DNA of 64,000 bases from Paenibacillus illinoisensis NBRC 15959 (lineage in GTDB: Bacteria; Bacillota; Bacilli; Paenibacillales; Paenibacillaceae): contig NZ_BIME01000003.1 in assembly GCF_004000925.1 (NCBI RefSeq), forward strand, positions 496,001 to 560,000, written 5' to 3'. Shown piece by piece: positions 53,596 to 63,700 of this stretch (its first letter is position 1; each line of letters opens with the position of its first letter). Below the pieces are notes generated by a model, which searched no databases, was not told the origin of the DNA, and was given only the letters and a program-made list of their open reading frames with translations. Both the position numbers and the translations under genes were made by a program.

Positions 53596-56500
53596 CTACA
53601 TGTGCGTTTTCTTCTTATTACCGAGTAGACAGAGTCCGATTGTCACCAAAGACATCAGCGCCAGAACCATATACCACATTGGTGAAACACTGTTGTCTCC
53701 TGTTTTTGGAGCCTCGTCCAGCTCGTCACCAACATTGCTGCTTTCGATGCTGTTGTTATCGGCTTCGTTGCTACTGTTGTCGGTTACGATGTTGCCGTTG
53801 TCGGTTTCGCTGCTACCGTTGTCGGTCTCGCTACTACCATTGTCGGTTTCACTGCTACCATTGTCGGTCTCATTGCCACCGTTGTCGGTCTCGCTGCTAC
53901 CATTGTCGGTCTCATTGCTACCGTTGTCGGTCTCGCTGCTACCGTTGTCGGTTTCACCGCTACCATTATTATTGTTTTCGTTACTGCCATTGTCTGTACC
54001 ACTGTTACCGCTGTTGCCCGTTCCACTGTTCCCATTCCCAGCGTTACCACCGGTGCCGCCACCGGAACGGATCGGTTTCATTGGGACATCGTATTTTACA
54101 ATGTCAAAATCAACAGAAATGGTGCCGCTTCTGTGCGTTTCATATCCATCCTTGGTTACGATCAGGTAATAATCTGCTTCAGGGAACACCATGTACGCGT
54201 AGAAGCCGTTGGCATCACTCATCTGCTCTGGGCTCGCGTTGTCATGAGGCGGAAAATTAGGAACCGGAGGAAGTGTAACTTTTGTGCCCGGAATGCGGCC
54301 GTTATCTCGATTACGCTGCGTATCGGCATAGTAGAGAGTAACTTTGGCTCCTTCAATTTTCTTGCCTGTGGTGGCATCTCCTGTCGTTTCGTCATAAACC
54401 GTACCGTAAGGATCGACCAATGCCTCGGATATATTCAGCTCCCCGTTCGCTTTCACGTTCAGCTGTGTCACTTTGAAGAGCAGTTCCTCCCCCGTCTCAG
54501 CCTTATAGCGAACTTCCATGGTATACTTCTGCTCGCTCAGCCCCTCCACAGAGAAGGTACCGTTCGAAGCCATAGGAAACGCCTTGGGATGACCGTTCTC
54601 CTCAACATACTTGCCGTCCATATCCTTCAAATAAATGTACATCTGACTGGTTAATGACTCACTGAATAGCTCTGTTGTTCCATCCAACTGCTTAAACAGA
54701 ATGATCCCTACAGCTGTAATGTCAGCTGGAACGGTCTCGCCCTTCACGCTGCCGTCTACATTGGCTTTCTGTGTGAACTCGACAGGAACATCTTTTCCGC
54801 CAACCTGATACCACTTGGTATATGTGATTGTGTAGTCCGTATCCGCTGTGGCCGGAATCGCATATTCACCCTTCTCATTCGTTTCCGTTTGAATCTCCTT
54901 GCCGGTCTTCAGGTCCGTTATCGTAATAGGTGCATTTGGAATAACTTCTCCTGTGTTGTTGTTACGCAGAACGCCTTCCAGATATGGGCGAGTATTGATG
55001 AAATGCGCTTCGGTCAGTTTTTTGTCTGGAATCGTGCCTGTGTGGATGAAACTTTCAGGATTCGTTACATAACCATCTTCCGTGTAATCATCCTGGGTCA
55101 CCTTATACTCGAGATACGTTGGAAGTCCTTGCACAATAAGTGTCTGACCGTCTGTAAGCTCAAAGGTCTCTCCGTTCTTGATTGTGCCGCTGCTTCCGTC
55201 TGACTTTTCATAGGTGTAAGCTTCGTTCTCGCCCTCTCCTGTCAGGTTGAGGGTGTACTTGAACAGTTTCTTTTTGTCATCGTCTTTGCCTTTAACTGTA
55301 TTACTGATGAGCAGGCCGCCCTTCAGCACCCGAATGTTGGTGAATGGGGCTAGTTCATCTTGGCCTTCCATGATTCCGGTATGTTCCCGTTCCTCAGGAT
55401 TGGTCATGTAGTCATCGGCTGTGTATTCCTTTTGGGTAACTGTGTACTTCAGCCCCTTAGGCAGATCGGAAATATCCAGTGTCTCTCCATGCTTAAGCTT
55501 GAAGATATCCAGGGACTTGATCGTACCTGTGCTGCCATCCGACTTCACGTAGGAGTAGCTTCCATCCTTACCCGTACCTTCAAAAATGACTGTGTACTCG
55601 AAGTCCTTCGTCTTGTCGCCACCGTTCCCCATGACGGTATTGCTGACTGTCACCTTGTTAACGGTTCGTTCATTGACGAAGTCTGCCTTGTGATCCCCTT
55701 TATTCACGATTGTACCGGTCAATTCTCTCGTTTCCGGGTTAGTCGTGTATCCGTCAACGGTTGTATAATCGGCCTCGGTTACGGTATATACCAGACCTGC
55801 AGGCAATGCCGAGAGCGTTACAGATTCTCCATGCTTCAGGATAATCTTGTCACCGTTCTTGATCGTGCCAATCGTACTATCAGGCTTCTTATAGGTATAC
55901 TCTCCGTCCTTACCTTCACCCTCAAAAGTTACGGTATATTCAAAATCCTTGGCAGGATCGCTGCCGTTCCCTTCCACCTTATTGGTGATGGTCAGCTTTC
56001 CTTGCGCTGGAGTAGGAACAACCAGCGGATTATCCGAGGTTACTTTCACGCCATCTACCCAGATGGGCTTTCCAGGCGTATTGCCTACATATACCTGATA
56101 AATTTTGGTAGTCGGCAACCACGTTGTTGTGTCGATATACGTTTCCTTCAGCTCATAGTATCCTGGATCCGGGAATAACAGATTCAGTTTCCCGCTGCTG
56201 TCGGTTGTTCCTTTGGCAACTTGAGTTCCGCTGTCTTTCTTATACAGTGTAAACTCTACACCTTTGAGCGGATTGTTGTCGGGATCCACCTTCCTCAGAG
56301 GCAGAAGGGCATTGGAGCTTGAACTTCCGGCAACGTCTGAGTTGTCCAGCGTACTTTCACTTCTGGCACTGACTGTTTTCAGCTTATCATCGCCCATCAG
56401 CTTTACTTCGTTGCCCATTTTATCCCCAGCTTTTGCTTTGGAAGGGTCAACCTCTGTTTGATAGACAAACTGGTAGAACTGATTAGGGTCATCCATATTA

Positions 56501-59500
56501 AAGGTTAGCACCGTTGTGCCGTCGGCACCTGGGACAGCTTCTACCTGAACTTCACTATTCGGGTCGCTAAGATCCAGTGCTTCTCCCTCTCGTTCCAGAG
56601 CTCCGCTGGCAGACAGCTTAGCCCGATACACAGCCATGCTAGGTGCTGTTAGCACAAGCTGTCCATTTTCTTCATAGCGCAGATCTATACCTGCACCTAT
56701 AGTATCCTGCAAATATACACCCTGTGCCATATTGAATGGAGGGGTATAGTTTACTGTCCATTCGAGTACACCTGGAACTGGCTTTGTTACTGACTTGCCC
56801 AGGGTTTGAACCGGTACAATCACTTTGCGCTGTTCAGTGAGAACCTTCTCCACACCGCCCCATGTCATATGGAGGTCGGCTTTGTTATACATTACCTGCT
56901 TGTCGATGCCGCTGGTGGTATATTCGTCCAAATACTTCTGCAGAGCAGTATTGGAAGGTCTTGCTTTTACCAGAATGACATATGGACTCTCCAACTTGGA
57001 GAAAGTAAACGTCCCCTCGTTTCCTTGATGTGAGAAACTGACGACATGAGCACTTGTTCCTGGTTCAATACGTGTTCTGGCATCATTGCGGACACCATAT
57101 TCTGTACCTGATCCATTGTCGGAAAATCCTTTCCACAGCTCAAACTCCTCATCTTCAGAAAACGGAACGAATTCCCATCCCTCGGGCAGTGTGTCCACCA
57201 GCTTGATATTGCTAATGACCCGATTACCGCCTGCCTTAGCCATTTCTTCTGTGTTATATCCAGGCATATTAACCCCTAAACGGAATGTAACCGTCTTGGT
57301 TGTCCTGTCATAGGCGGAAATGGTCCATGCTTCATTGTTATCGTTTCGAATATAGCTGCCAATGTTATTCGGGCTTACATTTTCAAGCGTGCCATCTGTC
57401 TTCATTGGCTTCGATGCAAAGAGCATATCTTTGTTCAGCATGCGCAGATGAAGATTAACAGAGTAATCTGCCGTTTTTACGGTATCTCCATCAAACAGCA
57501 GCGCCCGATTTTGAATCGTTTTCCCGGATTCAATATTCTGTCTGAAGAGAATATCCGGGTTGGTCTCCAGTGAACGGAAGCTGAAAGATGCAGCCTTATC
57601 CGTATATCCGGTCACCTTAATCAAATCTGCCACCACTTTACCGTCTACAGTTAAAGGAATGGCCTTTGTCGCAAGTCCAGCTGCAGCTGTTTTTAAGGAT
57701 CCCTCATGATACTGCTTCCATAGCTGGAACGAGTTAACGTTGGCTTTGATTTTGGCAATGGTTTCTGTGCTCACTTCGCCAGTTACATCCACTGCGTTGT
57801 CCAGAACGTTCAAATCACCGCCATGTACCAGCACATCGTATACTACGGCATCTGGCAGGTTATACTGTGGTGCCAGATTGACCGTCCATGTAACGCCGCC
57901 CAGGCTATAATCCTCAGTTGAAACGGCGCCTGTTTTGGTAAACGTATGTGCCCCGATGTTGACAATTGCCTCATCCGTCACGGCATTAGGCCTTGTACCG
58001 GCTTTGACATCGTTGTTCTGTATGCCACTCGGTGTATCCAGATTCCAGTTGGCACGTGGGTCAATTCTGAAGCTGGAACCGCTTGTGACCTTGCTCTTAA
58101 TCACTAGTTCTACTTTGCCGTTGATCTCCCCAAAGGAATACATGCTGTTTGCATCCGGTGTAATGGGCTGTACCCCAGATGAAGTATTATCCACCCACGT
58201 CTGCCATTCCGCTGATATAAAGTCCAGCCCGGCAGGCAATGCATTCGTAATTGCAAAATCCTTTAACCCTTTTTTGTTATATTGGTTAACTGTGACCTTC
58301 CATGTAATAGTTTCATTCGCATGGTCATAGGATGCGCTGGCTTGAATCCAGTCAGGGGCAAAAGAGATCTCCTGACTTGCCTGCACCAGCATGGTGCTGT
58401 CCTGTCTCAGTTCCACTTTGCCATGCATATCCCGGTGGCTGCGACCAAGATTGCCTGGCGGATTCCGATACTCATAGTAATAGGCTTCCTTGGGAATCCA
58501 GGTTTTATATTCAACCTTGGGATTGAGACCTGTTCCCTCCGGAAATAGATAAGTTAACGAACCATCGGCCTCAACAACTGGAGTTACATCCTGGCCGTTA
58601 ACTTTGAACGACCCTTCCATATAGATACCAGGCACGTTACCAAAGCCTGTATTATATTTGGCAGGATTCGTATAAAATATTTTTCCGTCCAACGGTAATT
58701 GGACTGTTGCATCAAACTGATCAAATGCGGATACCGTTGACTCCCAGGTAATCGCGCCTTCTACCAGCTGTGTAGGTTGGATCCCGCGGTAGCTATACTG
58801 ATCCCACCTGATCATTCCAGGGGAGCTTAACGTGATGCTGTACGCTGCCGTCACATCCGGGTTAACTAACTCATACGCTCCCCCGAAAATCGTGATAGGC
58901 TTCGTATCACCGTAATTCATGCCTGTGATATCCGAATTGGCAGTGGTTTCGAAGCCAAAGGTAACCCCTCGTCCGACACCGTTAAAAAACCAGTCATCAC
59001 CATCAAACACAATTTTGATGCTATCCGGGGTGAAATACGCAGTACCGAGCTGCTTCACACCCATATCGGTTGTTGCCATTAACGGCTTAGTAGCTGTCGG
59101 CAGCACTACTTCGTTGAAGTTGGTATCCCGTCTTAACTCGATGGTATCACCCTGCTGAATGTACTTGGTTGTATCATTCTCATCCGGTGTATTTGCGTAA
59201 TCCCCTTTAACCGGAACCTTGAGGCCCTCTGATTTGAGGGTAAAAGCCTGCCGGCCCTGGATCGTACCGCCGGGGCTAACAAGCGTTCCCTGCGTCACCT
59301 GCAGTGGGAAGGTCACATTTGCATCCATGAACACCACCGTTTTGTCGGTCGAAGCTGCCGTCATCGCCAAGGAATTGTTCGGCATATCGTACACCGCCTC
59401 GGTTACTGAAGGCGGTTCGTCCAGACTTGGCGAATCGGTTTCGCTGATAACCGCGGCCCCAGAATCGCTTGGTTCGCTATCCGCATAGGCCGTGACCGAG

Positions 59501-59580
59501 AATGCCATCGTCTGCAAAACCAGCATCATTGCCAAGAAGCAAGAGAGTATTGCTTTTCCCATGTTGCGCTGTCGTTTCAA
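53596..59580 (-). CDS. Giant LPXTG-type wall-anchored adhesin with SpaA/Cna-B-like and DUF7601-like domains
   Basis: About 1,994 residues. Signal peptide MGKAILSCFLAMMLVLQTMAFSVTAYA after a basic start; several Ig-like adhesin domains (residues 60-1060); a SpaA/Cna-B-type domain near 1085-1185 (KVDPDNNPLKGVEFTLYKK); three DUF7601-like repeats at about 1190-1303, 1303-1418 and 1418-1533 (ITNKVEGNGSDPAKDFEYTVTF type). Carboxypeptidase-regulatory-like domains follow near 1533-1593 and 1718-1840, then a Ser/Glu/Thr/Asp/Asn/Gly linker and the anchor APKTGD, a membrane span and KKK. The start is chosen as TTG at 59580, with GGAGG 13 nt and AAAGGG 3 nt before. Several domains may hold isopeptide bonds. 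Confidence 0.88.
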   Translation of the reverse strand: MKRQRNMGKAILSCFLAMMLVLQTMAFSVTAYADSEPSDSGAAVISETDSPSLDEPPSVTEAVYDMPNNSLAMTAASTDKTVVFMDANVTFPLQVTQGTLVSPGGTIQGRQAFTLKSEGLKVPVKGDYANTPDENDTTKYIQQGDTIELRRDTNFNEVVLPTATKPLMATTDMGVKQLGTAYFTPDSIKIVFDGDDWFFNGVGRGVTFGFETTANSDITGMNYGDTKPITIFGGAYELVNPDVTAAYSITLSSPGMIRWDQYSYRGIQPTQLVEGAITWESTVSAFDQFDATVQLPLDGKIFYTNPAKYNTGFGNVPGIYMEGSFKVNGQDVTPVVEADGSLTYLFPEGTGLNPKVEYKTWIPKEAYYYEYRNPPGNLGRSHRDMHGKVELRQDSTMLVQASQEISFAPDWIQASASYDHANETITWKVTVNQYNKKGLKDFAITNALPAGLDFISAEWQTWVDNTSSGVQPITPDANSMYSFGEINGKVELVIKSKVTSGSSFRIDPRANWNLDTPSGIQNNDVKAGTRPNAVTDEAIVNIGAHTFTKTGAVSTEDYSLGGVTWTVNLAPQYNLPDAVVYDVLVHGGDLNVLDNAVDVTGEVSTETIAKIKANVNSFQLWKQYHEGSLKTAAAGLATKAIPLTVDGKVVADLIKVTGYTDKAASFSFRSLETNPDILFRQNIESGKTIQNRALLFDGDTVKTADYSVNLHLRMLNKDMLFASKPMKTDGTLENVSPNNIGSYIRNDNNEAWTISAYDRTTKTVTFRLGVNMPGYNTEEMAKAGGNRVISNIKLVDTLPEGWEFVPFSEDEEFELWKGFSDNGSGTEYGVRNDARTRIEPGTSAHVVSFSHQGNEGTFTFSKLESPYVILVKARPSNTALQKYLDEYTTSGIDKQVMYNKADLHMTWGGVEKVLTEQRKVIVPVQTLGKSVTKPVPGVLEWTVNYTPPFNMAQGVYLQDTIGAGIDLRYEENGQLVLTAPSMAVYRAKLSASGALEREGEALDLSDPNSEVQVEAVPGADGTTVLTFNMDDPNQFYQFVYQTEVDPSKAKAGDKMGNEVKLMGDDKLKTVSARSESTLDNSDVAGSSSSNALLPLRKVDPDNNPLKGVEFTLYKKDSGTQVAKGTTDSSGKLNLLFPDPGYYELKETYIDTTTWLPTTKIYQVYVGNTPGKPIWVDGVKVTSDNPLVVPTPAQGKLTITNKVEGNGSDPAKDFEYTVTFEGEGKDGEYTYKKPDSTIGTIKNGDKIILKHGESVTLSALPAGLVYTVTEADYTTVDGYTTNPETRELTGTIVNKGDHKADFVNERTVNKVTVSNTVMGNGGDKTKDFEYTVIFEGTGKDGSYSYVKSDGSTGTIKSLDIFKLKHGETLDISDLPKGLKYTVTQKEYTADDYMTNPEEREHTGIMEGQDELAPFTNIRVLKGGLLISNTVKGKDDDKKKLFKYTLNLTGEGENEAYTYEKSDGSSGTIKNGETFELTDGQTLIVQGLPTYLEYKVTQDDYTEDGYVTNPESFIHTGTIPDKKLTEAHFINTRPYLEGVLRNNNTGEVIPNAPITITDLKTGKEIQTETNEKGEYAIPATADTDYTITYTKWYQVGGKDVPVEFTQKANVDGSVKGETVPADITAVGIILFKQLDGTTELFSESLTSQMYIYLKDMDGKYVEENGHPKAFPMASNGTFSVEGLSEQKYTMEVRYKAETGEELLFKVTQLNVKANGELNISEALVDPYGTVYDETTGDATTGKKIEGAKVTLYYADTQRNRDNGRIPGTKVTLPPVPNFPPHDNASPEQMSDANGFYAYMVFPEADYYLIVTKDGYETHRSGTISVDFDIVKYDVPMKPIRSGGGTGGNAGNGNSGTGNSGNSGTDNGSNENNNNGSGETDNGSSETDNGSNETDNGSSETDNGGNETDNGSSETDNGSSETDNGSSETDNGNIVTDNSSNEADNNSIESSNVGDELDEAPKTGDNSVSPMWYMVLALMSLVTIGLCLLGNKKKTHM
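53787..53962 (-). repeat. 21-bp coding repeats in the adhesin wall-spanning linker
   Basis: About eight tandem copies of a 21-bp unit encoding SETDNGS with S/N/G variation. Such units change copy number by slippage and probably set the length of the stalk. Confidence 0.85.
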
Positions 59581-60138
59581 GATCCCTTTCTCCTCCATTC
59601 CCTAAATTGCCAAAATCCATCAACTGCAGGAGGATCCAGCCTGATCACATTTATCCAAATGAATCTCTTCTATATGTATGATTCTAGTAGACCTTTGCCT
59701 CAATGAGATCTTGCGAAGATTCCTCCTGTTCACCCTCATAGATCGATGGCTCGTGAAGATGCACTTTGGTCCGAGTTTCCACTCTTTCTTGTTTAGTTTA
59801 AAAAACGAGTCTCTACAAAATCTCAACAAAGACAACTTGAACAAGAACATCTGCCTATTTGAGGATCTACTTGAATAGAAAAGTGATTCATTTGGGATGA
59901 ATTGAGGGGATTTATGGCTTGAAGGAGTTTATTTCTGGATTGTATTTCTGAAGTGATCTTATCTCTTGAAATTCCTATCCGTTCATATAAAAGCATAATA
60001 AAAACACATCCTTAGTGGAGTTATAGTACTCTCCCAGATAAAACCTTTCGAAGATTCGAGGTTTATCATTAGAGAAGAGCTATTTTCCAAAAAGGATGTG
60101 TCTTCCTATCTTAAAATATGGTTTGAATATGTTCTATA
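59581..60138. other. 558-bp intergenic region between the adhesin gene and the SLH nucleotidase gene
   Basis: Should hold the adhesin promoter and the end of the nucleotidase transcript. No credible gene. A nested inverted-repeat element lies at 60001-60105 (separate entry). Confidence 0.45.
60001..60105 (-). terminator. Nested inverted-repeat element, possible complex terminator or small mobile repeat
   Basis: The ends ACACATCCTT (60004-60013) and AAGGATGTGT (60092-60101) are exact inverted repeats. Inside lie GGAG/CTCC and a hairpin built from ATAAAACC...TCGAA-GA-TTCGAGGTTTAT. On the minus strand, the end is followed by TTTTTATTATG, so it could end the nucleotidase transcript. The nested design is larger than a normal terminator. 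Confidence 0.45.
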
Positions 60139-62262
60139 TTATGAAGCTTTGGCTGCCACTGCTTTTTGAATGAGAGCTTTGGCATCGTTATTGGAGAGGC
60201 CTTGTTTCGGCTCGAGTGAGTTGTTCTCTGCCGCTCCAAGAATACCTTGCTCAATCAATTGTGCCAAGGATTTAACTGCATAGGCAGATACGGATTTACC
60301 ATCTTTGAAACCAGCAATAATCGCAGCAGCATCTTTATCCGAAGCTGGATTTTTCAACAACTTAGCAAGAATAGTGGCTGCTTCTTCACGAGTGATATCA
60401 CGGTCAGGGTTGAAGTTGCCACCAAAGCCTTGAATGAATCCAGCGTGAGCAGCTTCAGCGATGGCATCTGCATATGCGGCGTCAGCAGCCACATCCTTGA
60501 ATGCAGGTGCTGTAGCAACTTCGTTTAGTTTCAACATGTCTACTAGCGCACTTACAAATTCAGCACGGGAAATGAATTCTGTAGTCACCGGTGTTTCTGG
60601 TTGCTCTGCAGGTGCAGCGATGTTCGTAATGCGTCCTTCTGTTTTAGCCTCAATCGCGCCGCCTTTATAAGCATCTACAATGTATTGATAGAATACATCC
60701 AGATCGATAGGGCCAGCCAGGGATGATTTAGCATCCACCAGTACTTTATAGTTGTCTCCACCTGCTGCCATAAAGTTGTTCACTACAGCTGTATATGTTT
60801 TGGCAGGATCAATAGCCGTACCATCTTCAAGGCTAAGACTAGTTACACGTTCTGCAACTGGTTTATTGAAATCTGCAGTGTATTTCAAACCAGAGATTTG
60901 TAGTGTTTTGGTGTTTGGCGTACCATCCGCATTGGTTCCCCATTGTTGTTCCAACAAGGTTTGAATTTGCTCACCCGTCAGCTCTAGTTTTACTAGAGTA
61001 TTGCCAAACGGTTGGATTTTAGCAAGATCAGCAAAGGTCACATCCCCTTCGGGCAGATCTGCACGAATACCACCTGGGTTCATAAATGCAAAGTCAGCTT
61101 CGCTTGCGTTATCCCCAAAGTCAGCTTGACGCATTGCATCTGCAATGAGGTTTCCTAGAGGTGCCTCGTTATTGTAAGCATCTGTGCGAGTGACAGAACC
61201 ATCTGTTGTACCTACTGGCTTGGTTAGCTCAGGATGCTTGTCCAATGATTTTTTTATAATTGCCAAAGATTCAGGGTCTTCTTTTACACCCTCTTGGAAC
61301 GTTGTTGTCACTGTTGCAGATTTTTCAGTTACATCCCCAGTCGTCGGATCAATCATCAACTTGATATCTTCAAATGCTGTACCATAAGAGTACGCTTGAA
61401 CGATCAATTTCCCATTCACTTCACCGTTAGCCAAAGCGTGATTGTCACCTGCAACGATAACATCAACAGGAGAGTCTGCTGGCAGAGCTTTTGCCAAATC
61501 AGCTGCTTCTCCAGTAGTTACGCCTTCTTTGGTTGTTGCTGGATCATGGGCCAGAACGATGATCGTTTCAACACCTTGATCTTGCAATTCTTTAGAGTAT
61601 TTATTGACCGCTTCCACTTCTTCCTCAGCACTTAGGAAACGCACGCCTGCTGTACCCGATGGGGAAACTTTAGCCGGTGTAGATTTCGTCACCAATCCGA
61701 TAAATCCGATTTTGACGCCGCCCACTTCTTTGATCACATATGGCTTAATTAACGTTTTGCCCGTGGCAGTCTCGATGACATTTGCATTTACATAATCAAA
61801 TTTTGCTCCAGCATGAGTCACTTTGCCTTCTTTAGGATCTAATCCACCAAAGATCTGTGCTTTCAATGCAGCAATGCCTTGGTCGAATTCATGGTTGCCG
61901 AGAGAACCTACATCGAAGCCCATCATATTCATCCATTCCATCGTAGGCTCATCCCGATCCAAAGAAGAGACTGGCGCAGATGCACCAACAGAGTCTCCAT
62001 TATGGAAGAGTAGGGAGTGTTCATATTTGGCTTGAGCTTCTTTCAGATATGTAGCTAGAATTGGAGCTGTTCCTGCCTTTTTATCCCCAACCATTGATGT
62101 GGTATCGAGCTGACCATGCAGGTCATTAATTCCGATCAAGTGTACTTCTACATCTGTGCCTGCAGCAGAGACAGGACCTACCGCGCCGAATAGTTGAGTA
62201 AGTAATAGTGCAGTAGTTGCCACACGAATAGTGCTTTTCCCCAGAACTTTTTTCCATGACAT
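60139..62262 (-). CDS. Surface-anchored 5'-nucleotidase/metallophosphoesterase with C-terminal SLH domains
   Basis: A 707-residue exported enzyme: signal peptide (ending VSAAG), calcineurin-like phosphoesterase with VHLIGINDLHGQLD, LLFHNGDSVGASAPVSSL, VGSLGNHEFDQGI, IIVLAHDPAT and IVAGDNHAL (metal-binding set). The 5'-nucleotidase C-terminal domain follows (PLGNLIADAMRQ, FMNPGGIRADLP, VVNNFMAAGGDNYKVL), then two to three SLH repeats from residue 570 (FVSALVDMLKLNEV ... FIQGFGGNFNPDRDITREEAATILAKLL). It should release phosphate and nucleosides from extracellular nucleotides at the wall. Confidence 0.94.
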   Translation of the reverse strand: MSWKKVLGKSTIRVATTALLLTQLFGAVGPVSAAGTDVEVHLIGINDLHGQLDTTSMVGDKKAGTAPILATYLKEAQAKYEHSLLFHNGDSVGASAPVSSLDRDEPTMEWMNMMGFDVGSLGNHEFDQGIAALKAQIFGGLDPKEGKVTHAGAKFDYVNANVIETATGKTLIKPYVIKEVGGVKIGFIGLVTKSTPAKVSPSGTAGVRFLSAEEEVEAVNKYSKELQDQGVETIIVLAHDPATTKEGVTTGEAADLAKALPADSPVDVIVAGDNHALANGEVNGKLIVQAYSYGTAFEDIKLMIDPTTGDVTEKSATVTTTFQEGVKEDPESLAIIKKSLDKHPELTKPVGTTDGSVTRTDAYNNEAPLGNLIADAMRQADFGDNASEADFAFMNPGGIRADLPEGDVTFADLAKIQPFGNTLVKLELTGEQIQTLLEQQWGTNADGTPNTKTLQISGLKYTADFNKPVAERVTSLSLEDGTAIDPAKTYTAVVNNFMAAGGDNYKVLVDAKSSLAGPIDLDVFYQYIVDAYKGGAIEAKTEGRITNIAAPAEQPETPVTTEFISRAEFVSALVDMLKLNEVATAPAFKDVAADAAYADAIAEAAHAGFIQGFGGNFNPDRDITREEAATILAKLLKNPASDKDAAAIIAGFKDGKSVSAYAVKSLAQLIEQGILGAAENNSLEPKQGLSNNDAKALIQKAVAAKAS

Positions 62263-62392
62263 GCGTTAAAAAACCCCTCTCCAATTTCTGATCCTGAGAT
62301 ATTTTAACATAAATCTAGTGATAAAAATCGCGAATTATATCAAATGGATGTAAAAATTTTGAAAGATTGATAGAGAGGAAAGCAGGTCTATT

Positions 62393-63667
62393 TTATTGAA
62401 AGATGACGAACTTCAAGTTCTTTTCTTTTAAATGTTCAAGAATAGCTGGAAGTGCTTCTAATGTGTTCTTGTTCTCATGCAGCACATATACGCCCCCAGC
62501 AGCTTCCACCTGGTGAAAGTACCGAATAATATCCTCTGGCTTCTTCGCATTCCAGTCCTCTGGATCCCGATTCCATAGGAGAGTCTTCATATTCATCTTC
62601 TTGACCTCAGAGACAAGTTCGTTGTTCATCGCACCGTATGGTGGTCGGAACAACGTAACCGTATTATGCGTCAGTGATTCTATAACGCTGTTTGTCTTCG
62701 ACAAGCTTTCGCTCTGATCCTGAGGAGTAGATTTCGGAAGCAAGCTGTGATCCCAGGAATGATTTCCGATCGCCATTCCATGTTCACTTGCATAGATAAC
62801 GGCGTCCTGATTGCGTTTCACCTTCTGCCCTACGAATAGGAAAGTTGCCGCTACCTTCTGTTCTGTCAGAATGTCCACAAACTGCTTCGTAAGCGCGGAA
62901 GGTCCATCATCAAAGGTTAAAGCCACATACCCCTTGGATAAACCAAAGAAGGACTCCTTTTCATCAATATTGATGACTTCAATGGAGGCTTGGTTGGTAC
63001 TAGGCCGATCCGATACTTGTGATACGACCAAGTTGCCTGTTTTTGCATGCTCATCGATGATTTTGGACTTGTATGTATTACTTATAGATACAGGAACCAT
63101 CGCTGCTTTTGAAGCATCTTTTTTTTCCTCTGCCTGTGCCACTCCGATTGAACTGCTAAATGTATCTGAATTGTTATTCCCCTTCGAAGTGATAGATAGA
63201 ACAATCAGCAAGCCGGCAGTGAACAAGAACAGAATGAGTATTTTAGGCATGTGTACAGAGAATTGCCCCAGGAGGTGCGTCCGCTGCTGAGCGGGTTCCT
63301 GTACGCTGTCTTCCTGCCCCCCATCTTCCATAACTACGGGCGGAAAGTTCCTAATCCGCTTTATTTCATTTATGTATGCTTCACTGCACGCAAAATACTG
63401 TACATCCCGGGAAACATCTGTGGATCTGATTATGGAACTATAAAAGGTGTTTCGGTAAGGATCCCACTTGGCATAAGGAGAGAGTCTGATCCTGTCTCCA
63501 TTCATTGGCTGTAACACTTCAAGTCCAAGATATGTAAACTCATCAATAACCATTTCATATGTAGCTTGCCTATCCTCTTGGGTCACGGTGATTGTGATTT
63601 GATGTACACCCTCCGAGGTCTTCCCAAGCGATAACAGCTCTATTACCTGCGTAATGTATGTCTCCAT
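62393..63667 (-). CDS. Membrane-tethered polysaccharide deacetylase (NodB domain)
   Basis: A 424-residue protein: a cytoplasmic N-terminal part (residues 1-135, unrecognised), one membrane span (ILILFLFTAGLLIVLSI, about 141-158), a linker and a NodB domain from about residue 225. NodB motifs: TFDDGPSA (motif 1), GNHSWDHSLL with the H-x3-H metal site (motif 2), RPPYGAMN (motif 3), LLWNRDPEDWN (motif 4) and VYVLHEN (motif 5). The NodB part should face the wall and deacetylate peptidoglycan or another polymer. AGAGGA precedes the ATG. Confidence 0.92.
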   Translation of the reverse strand: METYITQVIELLSLGKTSEGVHQITITVTQEDRQATYEMVIDEFTYLGLEVLQPMNGDRIRLSPYAKWDPYRNTFYSSIIRSTDVSRDVQYFACSEAYINEIKRIRNFPPVVMEDGGQEDSVQEPAQQRTHLLGQFSVHMPKILILFLFTAGLLIVLSITSKGNNNSDTFSSSIGVAQAEEKKDASKAAMVPVSISNTYKSKIIDEHAKTGNLVVSQVSDRPSTNQASIEVINIDEKESFFGLSKGYVALTFDDGPSALTKQFVDILTEQKVAATFLFVGQKVKRNQDAVIYASEHGMAIGNHSWDHSLLPKSTPQDQSESLSKTNSVIESLTHNTVTLFRPPYGAMNNELVSEVKKMNMKTLLWNRDPEDWNAKKPEDIIRYFHQVEAAGGVYVLHENKNTLEALPAILEHLKEKNLKFVIFQ

Positions 63668-63700
63668 ACCACTCGTCCTCTCTTCCGATCAGGCATCACT

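Noticed and set aside
53468..54260. Leu/Pro/Ser-rich and Cys/Arg/Tyr-rich repeat proteins on the + strand
   Set aside because: They are antisense translations of the SETDNGS codon repeat; low complexity and no ribosome site.
55360..56178. 272-codon open frame on the + strand
   Set aside because: Antisense to the DUF7601-like repeats of the adhesin gene; no ribosome site and no recognisable protein pattern.
59620..59878. Short frames on both strands upstream of the adhesin gene
   Set aside because: No ribosome sites, overlapping in both directions, and no conserved pattern; more likely leader or promoter DNA.
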